Assembly (NCBI RefSeq): GCF_000423545.1
Contig: NZ_AUIE01000008.1
Coordinates: forward strand, 1-64,000
Source: Metapseudomonas resinovorans DSM 21078
Lineage (GTDB): Bacteria > Pseudomonadota > Gammaproteobacteria > Pseudomonadales > Pseudomonadaceae
Reading direction: 5' to 3'
DNA length: 64,000 nt
Position 1 is the stretch's first letter. The number at the start of each line of letters is the position of its first letter. Below, piece after piece: positions 45,401 through 55,514 of this stretch. The notes under the pieces were generated by a model, which saw nothing but the letters and a program-made list of their open reading frames with translations, had not been told where the DNA came from and ran no database searches. A program made the translations under genes and the position numbers.

Positions 45401-48400
45401 TATCCACCAGCCATGGCACGGTCACTGGCACCACCGGCACCTGGAACGCGCCGGGTACCACGGGTGTACCGTTCAGCGGCAGCATCACCGATATCCTGGC
45501 GGTCAATGGCAACGTCACCGGGATCGATGCCAGCGACCGCCTGCGCCTGGCCACCGCCATCGAGAACAACGGCGGCGGCACCGCCTACGACGTCAGCACC
45601 CGCATCACCCTGCCGCCAGGGCTGTCCTTCGTTGGCGGCAACCTGTCCGCCGCCAACCTGCTGATCTATCGCGGCGATGGCACCCGGCTGGTCGCTGGCA
45701 CCCACTTCACCGTGAACAACGCCACCAACACCATCACCTTCATCGATTCACCCGGCGCCGGCGCCCTGCTGGCCGGCCGCCCCGGGACCGCTGCGGATAA
45801 CAGCGGCGCCAACGTCGTGGTCATTACCTATGACGTGCAGGTGGCGGCGGCCATCGGGGCCAGCGCCACGCGGCAAAGCACGGCCGAGCTGACCCACTAC
45901 GCCAGCGCCGAAGGCGGACAGAACTTCGTGCCGGTGCCGCTTTCGGATATCGCCAGCCAGCAGGTCAGCGCGCCGGATATCCGCAAGAGCTTCGCCGGCG
46001 GCAGCCTGGACAATGGCGACTCCAGCGCCCCCCACACCACCGGCGCGAACCTGGTGGTCGGCGAGAGCATGCTCTACGACATCATCGTCACCCTGCCCGA
46101 AGGCACCACGCAGAACCTGCGCATCGACGACCTGATTCCTCCTGGCCTGCGACTGGACACCAGCTTCAACGGCAACCAGGGCTATCAGTTGATCACCACC
46201 GCTGGCGGTGCGCTGACGGCGAACTTCGCCGGTGCCGTCAACATCGCCAGCATGACCGCACCCAGCGGCACCCTGGGCGCCGATGGCGTCGATTCACGTT
46301 TCACCTTTACCGTCGCCAGCGCCACTGGCGACAACAACACCGGCAACAACAGCTTCGTGATTCGTGTGCGCCTGGTAGCCAGCAACGTGATTGGCAACCA
46401 GGCCGGTGGCGTACGCCAGAACGACGCCCGGTTGAGCTACAGCGACCCCGATGGCAACACCCCGAACGGCAGCGCGCCGCTGAATCGCGATGTCAACCTG
46501 ACCGGCACCAAGCCCGCGATCACCATTCAGGAACCGACCCTGCAGCTCAGCCAGCAATTGATCACCAACCCGGGCCTGGGCTTCGATGAAGGCGACCCGG
46601 TCGACTTCAGCATCACCATCGCCAATGGCAACAGTGGAAACGACTTCGACGCCTTCGACATCGCCTTCTCCAGCCAACTGCCCACCGAACTGGATCAACT
46701 GACCCTGGTCAGCGTGACCTACACCGTGGGCGGCGTCAGCACCGATATCAGCGCCAGTTTCACCCTGGACCCGACGGGCCGCACACTGGTGAACACCGGC
46801 AATGTCGATATCGCCAAAGGGGGCACCATCTCCATCCGCATCAGTGGCGTGGTGAACGCCACCGGCGCCTCGGTGGCCCGCTTCGACAACCTCGCCGATG
46901 TGCGCTGGACCAGCCTCAACGGCAACAACACCAACGGCGCCGCCAATCCGGTCGGCGAGCGCACCGGCCAGGACGGCCTGATCAACACCGGCGTGCTCAA
47001 CGACTACCAGCGCGACAGCATCCTGATTTTCCCCATTGCCCAGGGCATACGCCTGTCCCGCGTGGGGGGGCTGAACGATACGGCCGCCCCCAACCCCACC
47101 AATGCGCCGATCGAGGTGGTGGCCGTTGGCGAGATCATCCGTTACCGCACCGCCGTCCTGATTCCCGAGGGCATCAACCCCAACTACCAGTTGGTTGTGA
47201 CCCTGGACGACGGGCTGACGGTGGATGACCTCAGCACCATGCGTATTGGTTTCGTTTCCGATGGCGGGCTGGTCACCAGCCTCGGCGACCTGATCACCAG
47301 CGGCACCCTGCAGATCATCGGCAACGAAGACAGCCCGCAAGCCCAGCTCATCACCCCGGACCTATCCGGACCGGCCCTAACCGGGGTGCTGAACCCCATC
47401 TACGTCACGCTCAGCACCGACGGCAATGGCAACCAGGTGGTGACCCTCAACCTGGGCAACATCACCAACGAGGGATTCGCCGGGGGCAACGATGGTAACG
47501 ATGACGACCTGGAAGGGATTGTCTTCGAGTTCAATGCCCGCGTGGACAACAGCCTGGGCAACCAGTCCGCCGTCCAGCTCGGCGTCACGGTGCATGATCG
47601 CGTCAACGGCATCATCCGTACCACCAGCGATACCCTGTTCGAGCGCATCGTCGAACCCGGCTTCGCCAACCTGGACAAGACCGTCACCGATTTCAACGCG
47701 AACCCGGGTGGCAGCCTGGGCACTGCCACCGTCACCGTCGACTTCACCGCCAACGGCGGCCTGCCGGCTTACGATGTCCGCCTGACCGACGGCTTCCCCA
47801 CCGGCAGCAACTACGCCCTGCTCAGCCTCACCATTGGCGGCACCACCTATGCCCCGGGCAACCTGCCGGCGGGCGTCAGCTTCAGCACCACGGGCGGACT
47901 GACCGTCGACATTGCCCGGATCGACCCCGGCACCCAGGTCAGCGTGGTCTACAGCGTCCAGGTGCCCAACAATGCAAGCATCGCCAGTACCGACGCCAAC
48001 CTGACCTGGAGCAGCCTGCCGGAAACCTTCTCCAGCTGGGGTGGCACTCCGGTCGGCGCCGATGGCACCGCTACCGGTGAGCGCAACGGCTCCAACGGCC
48101 CCGGTCCGGATGGCACGACCCTGAACAATTACGTGCTTCGGGAAGGTGCCGGCCTGGGGATCATCAGCGGCACACTCTGGAACGATACCGGCACGGCCGC
48201 CACGGCACCCAACGACGCCACCCCGGACGCCGACCCGGTCCCCGGCACGCCGGCCTATGAGCTGGCGATCGCCAACCAGACCATCAACCTGATCTGGGCC
48301 GGCAACGATGGCGTGCTCAGCAATGGCGACGACAAGACCTTCACCACCACCACCAACGCCAACGGCCGCTTCAGCTTTGGCGTATTGCCGTCCGGCCTGT

Positions 48401-51400
48401 ATCGCATCGACGCGCCGACCACGGTGAACAGCATTGCCCAGTTCGGCGAACTGCGTATTCGCATCGACACCGATGGCGGCACCCTCGGCCAGGTCCGGGT
48501 AACCCTCGGCGAGGGCGCCACGCAGCAAGCCAACTCCGGTTACGTCGAACTCAACGATGCGCCGGTCAACAGCCTGCCCGGCTTCCAGCAAGGCCAGGAA
48601 GACACACCGCTGGCCATCGGCGGCATCCGCGTCAGCGACATCGATGCCGAGCGCGACCCCAACGTCAATGGCCGCGCCATCCAGGTCACCCTCAGTGTCG
48701 TGCGCGGAACCCTGTCCCTCGCCGGCCCGACCACCGGTGTCACAGTCACTGGCGCAGGCACCCTGAATATGGTGCTGGTGGGGCGGATCGCCGATATCAA
48801 CTCGGCCCTGGCGGGCCTGCGCTACCAGGGCAACCTCAATTTCAACGGCAACGATTTCCTCACCGTCCTCACCAACGACCTGGGCAACTACGGCGACTTC
48901 AACGGCAACGGCATCCCCGGCGAAGCGGCAGACGCCCGCACCGACCGCGACTTCCTGGTGATCAACCTCGCCCCGGTCAACGACCCGCCCACCGCAGTGG
49001 ATGACAACGACACCGCCGTGGAAGCCGGTGGCACCGACAACCGGCTGCCGGGCATCGATCCGCGGGGCAACCTGCTGGACAACGACACCGACGTCGACAT
49101 CGGCACCAACGGCGACCAGCTCATTGTGATCTCGGTCACCTCGCCCCTTGGCGTGGTCGTAGCGGTGCCCCCGCTCGGTTCGGTGGAGGTGATCGGCCGC
49201 TTCGGCACACTGGTGATCCAGGCCAACGGCGCTTACCAGTACATCGTCGATAACGACAATCCCGAGGTGCAGGCACTGCGCCTGGCCGGCCAGCAGTTGA
49301 CCGAGGACTTCACCTACAGGATCGCGGACATCGGTATCGGCGGCCCTCCCCTGCAATCCTCGGCGACCTTCTCGGTGGTCATCCAGGGCGCCAACGACAC
49401 GCCGCAAGGCGTCAACGACCAGGGCACCGCCATCGAGCAAGGCGGCGTCAACAACACCGACGTCGGCAACCCCAACGACAGCCCGCCTCCGGGCTTCCCG
49501 GTGCCCGGCGCCGACGCCGTGGGCAACGTGCTGGACAACGATATCGACGTTGACGGCGGCGAGAATCCGGCGGACCCGATCGACTATGGCGAGACCAAGA
49601 CAGTCACCGGTGTGCGACCGCTGCGGGAGATCGTGCCCGGCCTGCTGACCATCGTTCCCGGAGGTGGCAGCGTGAGCATCAATGGCACCTACGGCACCCT
49701 GACCATCGCCTCCGATGGCAGCTACAGCTATGTCATCAATGAGAACGCCACGGCCGTGCAGCGCCTCGGCCCCAATGACTCACTGACTGACTTCTTCAGC
49801 TACCAGGTCACCGATGCGCTCGGGCTGAGCGACCTGGCCGAACTGCGCATCACCGTGCGCGGCAACTACGACAACCCGGTGGCCAGCGATGACCGGGCCG
49901 CCGCCCAGGCAGGCTCCGGTCCCACTGCCGTCGGCGAGAGCAACCCCAGCGGCAACGTCATTCGCTTCCCCAGCCGTCCCGGCACGGTCACCCAGCCCGG
50001 CGGCAATGGCGTGGATAACGATGTCGACGCCGCCGATAGGCCCAACACCCTGCTCAATGTCAACGGTGTGCGCGTCGGCCTGGAAACCGCCGGCGGCGCG
50101 CTGATCGGCGTGGCTGCCGGCTCCACCAGCACCGCCAACGCCACCCTGCTGGCGGGGAACTTCGGCGTGCTGCGCATCGGCGCTGACGGTTCCTTCACCT
50201 ATGACGTGGACAGCAGCAACCCCACGGTGCAGGCCCTGCTGGCCGGCCAGACCCTGACCGAGACCTTTACCTACCAGATCGTCGACACCAACGGCCTGAC
50301 CGACCAGGCGCAACTGGTGATCACCGTCCGCGGGGTCAATGACCCGCCCATTGCCCAGGATCACTTCAACCTGGCCGTCGAACGTGGCGGCGTAGCCAAC
50401 GGCCAGGCGGGCATCGACCCCACGGGCGATGCCCTGCTGTTCGATATCGACCCGGACGGCGACCCGCTGACCGTCATTTCCGTGAGCAATGACGAACTAG
50501 GGACCAACGGTGTCATCGGCCAGGCCTTCGCCGGCCAGTACGGCACCCTGACGCTGAATGCCGACGGCACCTACAGCTACGTGCTGGACAACAGCAACCC
50601 CGAAGTGGAGGCCCTGCGCCAGCTTTCGGATTTCCTCATCGAACGCTTCACCTACGCCATATCCGACGGCCTGGAAGCCCCGCAGTCGGCGCAGTTGGTG
50701 ATCCTCATCCTCGGTCGCAACGACAACCCGGTGGCCGCCAATGACGGTGCCACCGCCGTGGAAGCCGGTGGGCTGAACAATGGCAGCGCCGGCGTGGACC
50801 CGAGGGGCAATGTGCTCGACAACGACACGGACGTGGATGGCGGCGCCGGCGACCCGATCGACTACGGCGAAACCCAGGCTGTGGCCGCCGTGCGTACCGG
50901 CGCAGTCGAAGGCGCCGGCACGGCGGGCACCCTTGGCACCGAACTGCGCGGTTTGTATGGCTGGCTGACGCTCAACGCCGACGGCAGCTACAGCTACCGG
51001 CTGGATAACAGCCTGGCGGCCGTCCAGGCACTGCGTGCGGGCAACACCCTCACCGACAGCTTCAACTACAGCCTCATCGATACCGCTGGCGCCACCGACA
51101 TTGCGGTGCTGAACATCACCATCCAGGGCGCCAACGACACGCCGGTGGCCACTGACGACAACGACATTGCCACCGAAGCCGGTGGCTTGCTCAACACCAC
51201 CTCGGGTATCGACCCCAGCGGCAATGTTCTGGACAACGATTTTGATGTCGATCAGTTCGGCGAATCACTCAGCGTGGTCGGCGTACGCCAGGGTGCCAGT
51301 GTCGGCACCATCGGCACGGCATTCGTCGGAACCTATGGCACCCTGACGCTGAACGCCGATGGCAGCTACACCTACATCCTCGACAACGACGACCCGGAGG

Positions 51401-53961
51401 TGGAGGCCCTGCGTACGGCCGGCGATACCCTGAACGAGTCCTTCACCTACACCATCCGCGACCTGGCGGGCGCCACCAGCACCGCGACGCTGACCATCAC
51501 CATCCAGGGCCGCAACGACACCCCGCTGGCCAACCGCGTCAACATCGTCGCGGTCGAGGCTGGCGGCACCAACAACGGTACCGCCGGTATCAACCCCACT
51601 GCCAACGTGCTGGACAACGACCGCGACGTAGACGCCGGCGACACCAAGACCGTCGTCGGCATCCGCCTTGGCGACGAACTGTCAGGCGCCGGGTTCGAAC
51701 TGGTCAACGGCAGCCGCAGCATTGCCGGCCTCTACGGCACACTGACTATTTTCGCCAACGGCCAGACCCTCTACGTGGTGAACAACGACCTCGCTGCGGT
51801 CCAGGCACTGAAGCCCGGAGAGACGCTGCGTGAGCTCTTCTCCTACCGCATGCGCGACACCGCCAGCGACTTGAGCATCGCCCGGATCAACGTAACCATC
51901 GAGGGCGCCTGGGACGCCCCCGTCGCCCGGGACAACGTCAATATCGCAGTCGCCGACAATGGCGACGGCCTGGTGCTCAACCCCAGCGGCAATGTGCTGC
52001 CCAACGACAGCGACATCGATCAGGGCGACCAGATCAGCGTCACCGGCATCCGCACCGGCGCGGAGAACGGCAGCGGCGTCGCCGGGTCGGTCGGCAGCGT
52101 ACTGCTGGGCCAGTACGGCACCCTGGTGATCAATGCCGATGGCAGCTACACCTATACAGTCGATTCCAGCAACCCGGACGTACTGGCCCTGGACCTGCTC
52201 GGCACCCTGGTGGACCGGTTTACCTACGAGATCACTGACCTTGGCGGGCTGACCGACCTGGCACAGCTGTCGATCGTAGTGATCGGTCGCAACGATGTGC
52301 CCGACGGTTTCGATGACGAAGCCTCGGCCATCGAAGCCGGTGGCCTGAACAACGACGATCCCGGCCTGAACCCCAGCGGCAATGTGCTGAACAACGACAC
52401 GGACCTCGAAGGCGGTCCGCTGTCGGTGTCGGCCATCCGCACCGGCAGCGAAACCGGCAGCGGCACCAGCGGAACTGTCGGCACGGTCCTGCGTGGCCTC
52501 TACGGCGACCTGACGATGAACGCCGACGGCAGCTGGACCTACGTGGTCGACAACAGCCTGCCGGAAGTCCAGTCCCTGCGCATCAGCGGCCAGACGCTGG
52601 TGGACACCTTCACCTACACCCTGGTCGACCCACACCTGGCGGATGACACCGCCGAACTGCGCATCACCATCGACGGCCGCAACGACACCCCCATCGCGCA
52701 GGACGATGACAGCATCGCCATCGAGGCCGGCGGCGTGAACAACGCCACCCCCGGCCAGCCCGCCACCGGCAATGTGCTGGGCAACGACATCGACGTGGAT
52801 GCGGTGAGCAATGGGGAGTCCCGGCAGGTGCTGGACGTGCGCAATGGCAGCGGCCAGTCCGCCAGCGTCGGCCAGGCCTTGCAGGGCCTCTACGGCACCC
52901 TGACGCTCAACGCCGACGGCAGCTACGTCTATGTGCTGGACGACGCGAATCCCGCGGTGCAGGCCTTGCGCACCGCCGGCGAAACCCTGCGGGAAGTCTT
53001 CACCTACCGCATGCGGGACACTGCCGGGGCCGAGTCGGAGGCGCGCCTGAACATCCTGGTCCAGGGTGCCAACGACAACCCGGTCGCCCAGGACAACGGC
53101 AATCTGGCCAGCGACCAGACCCCGGCGCCCCAGGCCACCGGCAACGTACTGCCGAACGACTCGGACATCGATGGCGGCGACCGCCTGCAGGTGGTCGGCA
53201 TTCGCAGCGGTGCGGAGAACGGCAGCGGCACGACCGGCCTCGTCGGCCAGCCCATCGCCGGCCGCTACGGCACCCTGGTGATCAACGCCGATGGCAGCTA
53301 CACCTACAGCATCGACCTGACCAATCCCGAAGTGCTGCGGGCCGCCGGCCTTGGTCGTGTCCTGCAGGACGTCTTCACCTACACGGTGGGCGACCTGGCT
53401 GGCGCGGTGGATCTGGCCCAGCTGGTGATCGACCTGGACATCGCAGCCCCCTTCATCCCCGCCCCCGACAGCGACCCCATCGGTCCACACGAGGACCGTG
53501 GCGATCTCGATCCGTTCCGGCGCCTGCCACTGCCCGGCGTGGACCCGGTGGTCTTCGTCGGCCCGGTGGTGGAACGCAATGATCGCCAGCTGATGTTGTC
53601 CGGCTGGGATGCCGACGGCAGCGATCTGCGCCTGGGACTGGAGCCGGAAATCGAGAGTGAGACCCTGAACGCGCACTTCGGCCAGATCAAGGGCCAATTC
53701 GTCTCCCGGGCGGTACGTGATAGTAGCGCTGGCAGCGACCTGGACCTGGCCTGGATTCTCGGCCGCCATGGCCGCATCAGTCTGAGCGCCGATGGTCTTC
53801 TGCCCGACCCCTCGGTGTTCGCCACCAGCCCCGACAACCTGACCCAGGGCGACGCCCAGCTTCCGCCACCCTCCGATACCCGCACAGCCCCGGGCTTCCG
53901 CGCCCAGCTGCGCGAGGCCGCAGAGCGCTTGCGCGCCCTCGGCAACGGTACGACCGAATAA
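42499..53961 (+). CDS. Giant LEPR-XLL / DUF4347 repeat adhesin (3820 residues)
   Basis: The protein opens MDMKTKLGALVPPVFKPQRR then LEPRILFDG (24-32), the LEPR-XLL surface-protein motif. A DUF4347 domain follows (about 73-215) with SHG (His129) and YGCK (Cys172). Residues about 225-1880 are DUF11/conserved-repeat-like domains. About 1886-2010 is an SdrD_B-like domain (GIISGTLWNDTG). About 2018-2160 is a cadherin-like domain. Then 11 VCBS-type repeats run 2161-3648 and a 172-residue unique tail follows. No RTX nonapeptides, LPXTG, PEP-CTERM or classical Sec signal were seen. It is probably a cell-surface adhesin handled by the four downstream genes. The huge uninterrupted frame argues against decay. 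Confidence 0.85.
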   Translation: MDMKTKLGALVPPVFKPQRRAMALEPRILFDGAAAAATVDQQQDSGDNADAAQSHATPNDAHSEPGQQQSATRHLLVLDSRIEDREKLVGQLPSNVEALVVDSSQDGLAAISAALAQLGQVDSIQILSHGASGEFTLGSTTLTADNISQFAQPLSEWSKSLSEGADIQLYGCKVGEGSAGRTLVNELARWTGADVAASSDDTGSARVGGDWDLEVTSGDIDKPIALAATATAAYDRLLAAGPTTTLTGGADVLLGDTFNFNVTFTNITTDTGYAPFLDLFFPATGKDGAGAEIDDGITFVSATYLGQTLTTHVLTFDANGQASHPLAVGTNGQPLVINAADFGMRAGDQMVVVELPFASVSQGQPPITVQVTASLSDLADTDFSFSGATPDLTIRARSGFQYGNDSLNNPATDPSILEPSANADSYVVHPTVITFDQIITTPEGETATGPNFGRELDVIITPADSQTLSDVVLIQPVPGNVIVTAISPGGGGTIASITLFNGSAVTNPTLIQAILAQNNDGDLSNDLYIREFTVRYPTLTTATTTSVQFFVPDDDATGAPILNPATGDDVTITFDAPTAAGNWQPLDPRDATNGLIRFDGQGDDVSFVAKSITLQKQVSVRTDVGATGLSPGDTLDYHLNIALSDYFAFGKTFLGQGSFLVSDQLGDGQSLVAGTATLTLSQNGATQTIALVTSSVVNADGTTSMVFDIAQSLANAFGVRNWLNGDLAFDDLLQGATLAVIAYQARVGQSYTPPAGAPHSEINEGDSIGNSATVTATVLLDVNNLSGFDESDGSSTTSTIPTSQVQIDLAGLNGGGAPAPGTELRPGDVVTFRISYDLITGDYENFTLTAYLPLPLFDLTGLDPNAIWRLATGNTNPNSPTSVTLGPGNSLVFTFADYVNTGVNGSRIAIDFTLTVSDQPFADQRAFNVLGESNQTRTLDKSVLVTTDDVTLIASVAEPVLTIGHGVVSTSHGTVTGTTGTWNAPGTTGVPFSGSITDILAVNGNVTGIDASDRLRLATAIENNGGGTAYDVSTRITLPPGLSFVGGNLSAANLLIYRGDGTRLVAGTHFTVNNATNTITFIDSPGAGALLAGRPGTAADNSGANVVVITYDVQVAAAIGASATRQSTAELTHYASAEGGQNFVPVPLSDIASQQVSAPDIRKSFAGGSLDNGDSSAPHTTGANLVVGESMLYDIIVTLPEGTTQNLRIDDLIPPGLRLDTSFNGNQGYQLITTAGGALTANFAGAVNIASMTAPSGTLGADGVDSRFTFTVASATGDNNTGNNSFVIRVRLVASNVIGNQAGGVRQNDARLSYSDPDGNTPNGSAPLNRDVNLTGTKPAITIQEPTLQLSQQLITNPGLGFDEGDPVDFSITIANGNSGNDFDAFDIAFSSQLPTELDQLTLVSVTYTVGGVSTDISASFTLDPTGRTLVNTGNVDIAKGGTISIRISGVVNATGASVARFDNLADVRWTSLNGNNTNGAANPVGERTGQDGLINTGVLNDYQRDSILIFPIAQGIRLSRVGGLNDTAAPNPTNAPIEVVAVGEIIRYRTAVLIPEGINPNYQLVVTLDDGLTVDDLSTMRIGFVSDGGLVTSLGDLITSGTLQIIGNEDSPQAQLITPDLSGPALTGVLNPIYVTLSTDGNGNQVVTLNLGNITNEGFAGGNDGNDDDLEGIVFEFNARVDNSLGNQSAVQLGVTVHDRVNGIIRTTSDTLFERIVEPGFANLDKTVTDFNANPGGSLGTATVTVDFTANGGLPAYDVRLTDGFPTGSNYALLSLTIGGTTYAPGNLPAGVSFSTTGGLTVDIARIDPGTQVSVVYSVQVPNNASIASTDANLTWSSLPETFSSWGGTPVGADGTATGERNGSNGPGPDGTTLNNYVLREGAGLGIISGTLWNDTGTAATAPNDATPDADPVPGTPAYELAIANQTINLIWAGNDGVLSNGDDKTFTTTTNANGRFSFGVLPSGLYRIDAPTTVNSIAQFGELRIRIDTDGGTLGQVRVTLGEGATQQANSGYVELNDAPVNSLPGFQQGQEDTPLAIGGIRVSDIDAERDPNVNGRAIQVTLSVVRGTLSLAGPTTGVTVTGAGTLNMVLVGRIADINSALAGLRYQGNLNFNGNDFLTVLTNDLGNYGDFNGNGIPGEAADARTDRDFLVINLAPVNDPPTAVDDNDTAVEAGGTDNRLPGIDPRGNLLDNDTDVDIGTNGDQLIVISVTSPLGVVVAVPPLGSVEVIGRFGTLVIQANGAYQYIVDNDNPEVQALRLAGQQLTEDFTYRIADIGIGGPPLQSSATFSVVIQGANDTPQGVNDQGTAIEQGGVNNTDVGNPNDSPPPGFPVPGADAVGNVLDNDIDVDGGENPADPIDYGETKTVTGVRPLREIVPGLLTIVPGGGSVSINGTYGTLTIASDGSYSYVINENATAVQRLGPNDSLTDFFSYQVTDALGLSDLAELRITVRGNYDNPVASDDRAAAQAGSGPTAVGESNPSGNVIRFPSRPGTVTQPGGNGVDNDVDAADRPNTLLNVNGVRVGLETAGGALIGVAAGSTSTANATLLAGNFGVLRIGADGSFTYDVDSSNPTVQALLAGQTLTETFTYQIVDTNGLTDQAQLVITVRGVNDPPIAQDHFNLAVERGGVANGQAGIDPTGDALLFDIDPDGDPLTVISVSNDELGTNGVIGQAFAGQYGTLTLNADGTYSYVLDNSNPEVEALRQLSDFLIERFTYAISDGLEAPQSAQLVILILGRNDNPVAANDGATAVEAGGLNNGSAGVDPRGNVLDNDTDVDGGAGDPIDYGETQAVAAVRTGAVEGAGTAGTLGTELRGLYGWLTLNADGSYSYRLDNSLAAVQALRAGNTLTDSFNYSLIDTAGATDIAVLNITIQGANDTPVATDDNDIATEAGGLLNTTSGIDPSGNVLDNDFDVDQFGESLSVVGVRQGASVGTIGTAFVGTYGTLTLNADGSYTYILDNDDPEVEALRTAGDTLNESFTYTIRDLAGATSTATLTITIQGRNDTPLANRVNIVAVEAGGTNNGTAGINPTANVLDNDRDVDAGDTKTVVGIRLGDELSGAGFELVNGSRSIAGLYGTLTIFANGQTLYVVNNDLAAVQALKPGETLRELFSYRMRDTASDLSIARINVTIEGAWDAPVARDNVNIAVADNGDGLVLNPSGNVLPNDSDIDQGDQISVTGIRTGAENGSGVAGSVGSVLLGQYGTLVINADGSYTYTVDSSNPDVLALDLLGTLVDRFTYEITDLGGLTDLAQLSIVVIGRNDVPDGFDDEASAIEAGGLNNDDPGLNPSGNVLNNDTDLEGGPLSVSAIRTGSETGSGTSGTVGTVLRGLYGDLTMNADGSWTYVVDNSLPEVQSLRISGQTLVDTFTYTLVDPHLADDTAELRITIDGRNDTPIAQDDDSIAIEAGGVNNATPGQPATGNVLGNDIDVDAVSNGESRQVLDVRNGSGQSASVGQALQGLYGTLTLNADGSYVYVLDDANPAVQALRTAGETLREVFTYRMRDTAGAESEARLNILVQGANDNPVAQDNGNLASDQTPAPQATGNVLPNDSDIDGGDRLQVVGIRSGAENGSGTTGLVGQPIAGRYGTLVINADGSYTYSIDLTNPEVLRAAGLGRVLQDVFTYTVGDLAGAVDLAQLVIDLDIAAPFIPAPDSDPIGPHEDRGDLDPFRRLPLPGVDPVVFVGPVVERNDRQLMLSGWDADGSDLRLGLEPEIESETLNAHFGQIKGQFVSRAVRDSSAGSDLDLAWILGRHGRISLSADGLLPDPSVFATSPDNLTQGDAQLPPPSDTRTAPGFRAQLREAAERLRALGNGTTE
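48979..53442 (+). repeat. Array of 11 VCBS-type domains
   Basis: Each unit of about 400 nt starts with an ND.P.A.DD motif, then EAGG..N....G..P.GNVL.ND.DVD. It continues G.YGTLT.NADGSYTY.LDN..P.V.AL and ends ESFTY...D..G....A.L.I.I.G. Eleven units are seen; unit 3 is enlarged and units 8 and 11 are shortened. Divergence is even, so they are not recent exact duplications. VCBS/cadherin-like units space the adhesive tip from the cell. Confidence 0.88.
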
Positions 53962-53981
53962 GCAAGGACCAAGGACAGACC

Positions 53982-55514
53982 ATGCCAAGACACCCCCTGA
54001 AACTTCTGAGCGCCGCCATCGCCTCCGTCCTCCTGCTCAGCGCCTGTTCGGCGATGCAGACCCAGGAGTTCACGGAAGAAGAAAACCGCCAGCGTATCGT
54101 CCGCGACCAGGCGCAGATGTACGCCGACCAGGAGCCGGTGACCGCCCCCATCACCTTCTACGAGGCCGCCGCCCGAGCCCTGAAGTACAACCTGGACTAC
54201 CGCCTGAAGTTGATGGAGAACGCCCTGGCCTCCGACCTGCGCGACGTCTCCAGCCACGAGATGCTGCCGCGCCTGGTGGCCTCCGCCGGCTACGCCGGGC
54301 GCAACAACGACTCCGGCGGCACCTCCATCGGTATCCAGGATCGTGAGGAAAGCTTGCGGGCATCCACGTCCGAGGAACGCTACCGCGAGCTCTATGGCCT
54401 GGGGCTCTCCTGGAGCCTGCTGGACTTCGGCGTCGCCTACTACCGGACCCAGCAGAAGAGCGACCAGATCCACATGGCCGAGGAGCGCCGCCGCAAGGTG
54501 GCGCAGAACGTCTTGCAGGACGTGCGCAACGCTTACTGGCGCGCAGTCGGCGCCCAGCGCCTGATGCCCCAGGTCGACCGCCTGCTGGTACGCACCCACC
54601 AGGCGCTGCTTTCTGCCCGTGAGGCCGAGAGCAAGGGCTTGCTGCCGCGCCAGGAGGTGCTGGCTTACCAGCGCGCCCTGCTCGACTCCATCTACCTGCT
54701 CACCGTGCGCCGCCAGGACCTGGAGTTCGCCCAGGCCGAACTGTCGGCGCTGATGTCGCTGCCACCGGGCTCGAAGCTGATCCTCGCCGACCAGGCCGAA
54801 CAGCCATTGCCGGAACTGAACCAGGACATCAACCGGCTGGAACAGATCTCCCTGGAGAACCGCCCGGAAATCATGGAAGAGTGGTACCGGAAACGGGTCA
54901 ACGAGAATGACCTGAAGATCGCCAAGGCGCAGCTCTGGCCCAACGTCAGCCTGGACTTCGGCTACAAGTACGACTCCAACAAGTACCTCTACAACAGCCA
55001 CTGGACCGAGACCGGGCTGCAAGTGTCGCTGAACCTGCTGCGTCTGCTGCAACTCCCCTCGCTCAACCGCGCCACCGAGTCCCAGGAGAAGACCGACGAC
55101 ATGCGCCGGGTGGCGCTGTCGATGGCCATTCTCACTCAGGTCCGGGTGGGCACCCTGCGCTACCAATTGGCACGCCAGGAAGTGGAGTTCGCCGACCAGA
55201 GCCTGCGTGTGGACCAGAGTCTGCTGGACTACGCCCAGGCGGCGCGCACGACCTCCTACGGCTCGGAGTTGGAGCTGATCCGCGCCGAAGGCCGCTACCT
55301 GCTTTCGCGCTACCAGCGCGAGGCCGCCTACTCTGACGCCCAGGCGGCCTGGGGCCGGCTATACAACTCCGTTGGCCTGGACATCCTCCCCGAGCAGATC
55401 GAAAAGCACGACATCCAGACCCTGTCCCGTGAAATCCAGCGCACGATGGGCGATCAGGAACGCACCAACCTCCTCGTCGGCAAACAAGGAACACCGAATG
55501 TCGTACAACGCTGA
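53982..55514 (+). CDS. TolC-family outer membrane efflux lipoprotein
   Basis: A 510-residue protein with a lipoprotein signal (LLSAAIASVLLLSAC, lipobox Cys). It has two OEP-type alpha-helical hairpin repeats, such as AAARALKYNLDYRLKLMENA and RRKVAQNVLQDVRNAYWRAV, later ENRPEIMEEWYRKRVNENDL. Such proteins form the outer-membrane duct of tripartite exporters. AAGGACAG precedes ATG. It starts 20 nt after the adhesin stop and overlaps the next gene by 17 bp, so it is the first gene of the export cluster. Confidence 0.88.
   Translation: MPRHPLKLLSAAIASVLLLSACSAMQTQEFTEEENRQRIVRDQAQMYADQEPVTAPITFYEAAARALKYNLDYRLKLMENALASDLRDVSSHEMLPRLVASAGYAGRNNDSGGTSIGIQDREESLRASTSEERYRELYGLGLSWSLLDFGVAYYRTQQKSDQIHMAEERRRKVAQNVLQDVRNAYWRAVGAQRLMPQVDRLLVRTHQALLSAREAESKGLLPRQEVLAYQRALLDSIYLLTVRRQDLEFAQAELSALMSLPPGSKLILADQAEQPLPELNQDINRLEQISLENRPEIMEEWYRKRVNENDLKIAKAQLWPNVSLDFGYKYDSNKYLYNSHWTETGLQVSLNLLRLLQLPSLNRATESQEKTDDMRRVALSMAILTQVRVGTLRYQLARQEVEFADQSLRVDQSLLDYAQAARTTSYGSELELIRAEGRYLLSRYQREAAYSDAQAAWGRLYNSVGLDILPEQIEKHDIQTLSREIQRTMGDQERTNLLVGKQGTPNVVQR

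Noticed and set aside
48979..53442. Regular repeat units that could be mistaken for a CRISPR array.
   Set aside because: Units are ~400 nt coding repeats with diverged sequence, in frame with the adhesin; no short identical repeats with unique spacers.
42412..53988. Very long minus-strand ORFs opposite the adhesin (about 1097, 687 and 768 codons).
   Set aside because: They mirror the repetitive high-GC adhesin codons and give Gly/Val/Ala-rich sequence with no motif or start context, so they are shadows.
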